Source of the DNA: CAG-217 sp963638105
GTDB lineage: Bacteria > Bacillota > Clostridia > Oscillospirales > Acutalibacteraceae
Reading direction: 5' to 3'
DNA: 64,000 bases
NCBI GenBank assembly: GCA_963638105.1
Contig: CAVHPP010000006.1
Span: 1 to 64,000 of the forward strand
The notes below the pieces were generated by a model that was not told the origin of the DNA, ran no database searches, and worked only from the letters and a program-made list of their open reading frames with translations. Of the stretch, positions 61,699 through 64,000 are shown one piece after another. Numbering within the stretch: the stretch's first letter is position 1; each line of letters starts with the position of its first letter. Made by a program: the position numbers and the translations under genes.

Positions 61699-63030
61699 AT
61701 GGCAAACAAAGTGCGGGTGACGGCACTGTTTTTAGTCTTAGCAATTTTAATCGCAACCTTTGGCGCCGTGTCTATGGTTCAGGCCAAGACAGTCGGGGCT
61801 GTGGAAAAGCTGGAGGTCACCGAAGAAGGTCGGCAGACGGACTGCACCCTGCGTTGGCACCGGGTCAAGGGCGCCGATGGGTATCAGATTTTTCAATCCG
61901 TAAGCGATAAAAAGGCCTTTGATAAAGTTAAGACGGTGGAGGGTAAAAAGAATACCCGTGTGCAGCTGACGGATTTAACGCCGGCCACTGTGTACCGCTA
62001 CAAGGTGCGGGCATATAAGATTTACAGAGACAAGGAATATATCGGCGATTTCAGCCCGGAGATGACGGCATACACCTTGCCCGGCGCACCTAAGGTGGAG
62101 GCGTCCTCCCTGTCGGAGGGGTCTATGAACCTGCGCTGGTCTACGGATACCGGGGCAACGGGCTATCAGCTGCAGTATGCACGGGATAAGGACTTCAGCG
62201 CGGACGGTGCGCAGACCATGGACTTTAAGGCCGGTCAAAACAGTGCTGTGCTGGAGAAGCTGACGGAGAAGGCCACCTACTATGTGCGTATGCGCGGCAG
62301 TATGGCTGTGGGCAGCAGCACCAAGTACGGCCCCTGGAGCGAGGTTAAGAGTATACAGATCGCGGAGACGGTGAAGCTGCCTGCGAATATTGATAAGGAC
62401 AAGCCGATGGTGGCCCTGACCTTTGACGACGGCCCGGCCTTTGACGGTTCCACCGGCCGCATTTTAGATGTGTTGGAGAAGTACGGTGCCCGCGCCACCT
62501 TCTTTATGGTGGGTACGCGAATCAATGACAACACCAAGAAGTACTTGAAGCGAGAGTTGGAGCTTGGCTGTGAGCTGGGCAACCACACCTACAATCACGA
62601 TCACTACGGCAAGACGGTGACGGAGGCGGATGTGGTCAAGTGCTCAGACGCCGTATATAAGGCCTGCGGCAAGCGGCCCACGGCATTCCGCTGCCCCGGC
62701 GGCAATATGAGCAGCGTCATGCAGAACGCTGCCAAAAAAGAGGGCATGATCATTGCCTACTGGTCGGTAGATACGGAGGACTGGAAATCCAGGAATCCGG
62801 CACAAATTATCAGTCGGGCAGAGCACGGTGCCTATGACGGCAGCATTATCCTGATGCACGATATTTACTCCACCACCGCAGATGCAGTAGAGAAAATTGT
62901 GCCGGCGCTGGTAAAGAAGGGCTATCAAATTGTGACGGTGTCTGAGATGATCCAGGCCAAAACCGGCAAGGCACCGCAAGCCGGCCAGCAATATATCGAC
63001 TACAAGACCATTAACAACAATACTCACTGA
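61699..63030 (+). CDS. Secreted polysaccharide deacetylase with two fibronectin type III-like repeats
   Basis: The 443-residue protein has a signal peptide (VTALFLVLAILIATFGAVSMVQA), two FN3-like domains (about residues 35-230, with DLTPATVYRYKVRAY and KLTEKATYYVRMRG), then a NodB deacetylase domain: MVALTFDDGPAF (Asp pair) and GNHTYNHDHYG (HxxxH). It probably removes acetyl groups from surface or extracellular glycan, such as peptidoglycan. AGAGGAGG is seven bases from the ATG at 61699. Its stop overlaps the next gene by one base. Confidence 0.9.
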   Translation: MANKVRVTALFLVLAILIATFGAVSMVQAKTVGAVEKLEVTEEGRQTDCTLRWHRVKGADGYQIFQSVSDKKAFDKVKTVEGKKNTRVQLTDLTPATVYRYKVRAYKIYRDKEYIGDFSPEMTAYTLPGAPKVEASSLSEGSMNLRWSTDTGATGYQLQYARDKDFSADGAQTMDFKAGQNSAVLEKLTEKATYYVRMRGSMAVGSSTKYGPWSEVKSIQIAETVKLPANIDKDKPMVALTFDDGPAFDGSTGRILDVLEKYGARATFFMVGTRINDNTKKYLKRELELGCELGNHTYNHDHYGKTVTEADVVKCSDAVYKACGKRPTAFRCPGGNMSSVMQNAAKKEGMIIAYWSVDTEDWKSRNPAQIISRAEHGAYDGSIILMHDIYSTTADAVEKIVPALVKKGYQIVTVSEMIQAKTGKAPQAGQQYIDYKTINNNTH

Positions 63031-64000
63031 TGATGCACTTTATAGAAAAAGCGAAACAAACGGAAAAGGACCTGCGCACCCGCTTTGCAGACGATAAGTT
63101 TGCCGAGTGGGAGGCGCAGGTCATTGACGCTTTAGATGTGGATTTTTCTCTGGTGCGCCGAGAGGTGCACACAATGGAAGAATTTGAGCAGCAGCTGAAA
63201 GCACCGTTTTTGGAGAACAAAGAAAAGATCTTCTACCGGGGCGAGCGGGTGGACGATCGCACCCGACCGCTGATCCCCACCATTTTTCGCAATCGGCAGG
63301 CACTGTTTGACAATGGGGATGCGGTGGCCAAGGTGACGGCGGACTTTGTGTATGACTTTTACAGCCGGGACGGCAGCTATATGCACTTGTATGAGAAGGT
63401 GATGGATCTGCACCCGCGGCAAAATCTGTATCGGCTGTTTGCCTTTTCCCAGCATTATCTGGATGTGTCGCCCTTTGTGGATTTTACCAAGAGTCTGTAT
63501 GTTTCTCTGTCTTTTGCGCTGAAGAACCGGCAGGTCTATCCGGCGCCGTTGGCGCTTTATACGGTAAAAATTCGGGACGAAGGGGATTATACCGAGTCCT
63601 TGGCTACCGCCAACGCCTGGCTGGAGGATTACAAGGTGTATGTGTTCCGCCGTCGGGAGGATTACATTAAGAGCCTGATGCAAAGCGGCGCCGCCGGGCT
63701 GCGCCAAATGCTTCGGCAAATGGAGCGGGAGCGCCAGGATATGGCTTTAATGGGCAACGCGCCCAGCGCCAAGCTGATCGGCATTCCCACCAATGATCTG
63801 ATGCGCTATCAACAGGGTGTGTTTTTGCTGCTGACGGATTTTTCTCTGATGTTCAACGGCTATCCCACCAAGAATATTCGGGAGGATTTTGAAGTGACCA
63901 AGTGGATCCTGGACGCCCAGATCTGCCCGGCGCTGCTGCAAATGATCGAACAGGAAGTGCCCTGGTATAATTACGACTGCCTGTTGGATGTGAAAACCGG
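63030..64000 (+). CDS. FRG-domain protein, partial (runs off the window)
   Basis: The visible 323 residues begin MMHFIEKAKQTEK and carry the FRG-domain pattern: KIFYRGERVDD (residues 66-76), LIPTIFR, then FAFSQHYLDVSPFVDFTKSL (138-157). FRG domains occur in proteins with poorly known roles, some in defence loci. The ATG shares a base with the deacetylase stop (TGATG) and has no own RBS, which indicates coupling. Confirming it needs sequence beyond 64000. Confidence 0.7.
   Translation, partial: MMHFIEKAKQTEKDLRTRFADDKFAEWEAQVIDALDVDFSLVRREVHTMEEFEQQLKAPFLENKEKIFYRGERVDDRTRPLIPTIFRNRQALFDNGDAVAKVTADFVYDFYSRDGSYMHLYEKVMDLHPRQNLYRLFAFSQHYLDVSPFVDFTKSLYVSLSFALKNRQVYPAPLALYTVKIRDEGDYTESLATANAWLEDYKVYVFRRREDYIKSLMQSGAAGLRQMLRQMERERQDMALMGNAPSAKLIGIPTNDLMRYQQGVFLLLTDFSLMFNGYPTKNIREDFEVTKWILDAQICPALLQMIEQEVPWYNYDCLLDVKT

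Overview
The window reads as a dense chromosomal segment from an anaerobic, low-oxygen-lifestyle Firmicute, most likely an Oscillospiraceae/Ruminococcaceae-type Clostridium relative. The pointers are a GlgC+GlgD pair in a glycogen operon, a DapL aminotransferase route to diaminopimelate, a class B sortase relative, TTGACA/TATAAT promoters with 17-18 bp spacers, strong AGGAGG ribosome-binding sites, and a six-subunit Ech-type [NiFe] hydrogenase. No rRNA, tRNA or CRISPR array was seen. The genus cannot be fixed from the sequence alone.

Layout, left to right. 0.1-6.2 kb: a lipoprotein, a Cof-type HAD phosphatase, and a TetR regulator followed by corA and kup (Mg and K transport). 6.2-12 kb: glycogen operon glgB-glgC-glgD-glgA on the minus strand, divergent from an ANTAR-protein gene that leads into dapF-dapL-purC-purB (12.2-17 kb). 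17-21.3 kb: a REP-associated tyrosine transposase that carries inverted copies of its own REP-like repeat, a polytopic membrane protein, an exonuclease/phosphatase-fold protein, and a sortase relative with its catalytic residues replaced. 21.3-25.2 kb: an overlapping minus-strand operon with a thioesterase, a HAD-Nudix fusion, cysteine desulfurase, ThiI and the dead sortase. 25.4-27 kb: a membrane acyltransferase-like protein and a small sigma-region-4 gene pair.

27.2-33.7 kb is the most striking region: one seven-gene operon with a D-amino-acid transaminase, both halves of the D-glutamate cyclase family as separate genes (DUF4392 and DUF1445), the 5-oxoprolinase genes pxpB, pxpC and pxpA, and alanine racemase. 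It is preceded by a promoter whose transcript would begin with a terminator hairpin. Together the genes suggest a route from D-Ala/D-Glu through 5-oxo-D-proline to glutamate.

33.8-50 kb: an esterase, an orphan amino-acid binding lipoprotein, sfsA, ilvA-ridA, a two-component system with htrA, a DUF815 ATPase, a FadR-type regulator next to ilvC, an XRE regulator fused to a desulfoferrodoxin-like domain, two more esterase-type hydrolases and an amidohydrolase. 50.2-61.5 kb: a minus-strand operon echABCDEF-hypF-hypC-hypD-murI-hypE plus an EFR1-type ferredoxin gene, which builds and matures a membrane-bound hydrogenase that should couple ferredoxin, H2 and ion gradients. 61.7-64 kb: a secreted polysaccharide deacetylase with fibronectin-like repeats, overlapping a FRG-domain gene that runs off the end of the window.
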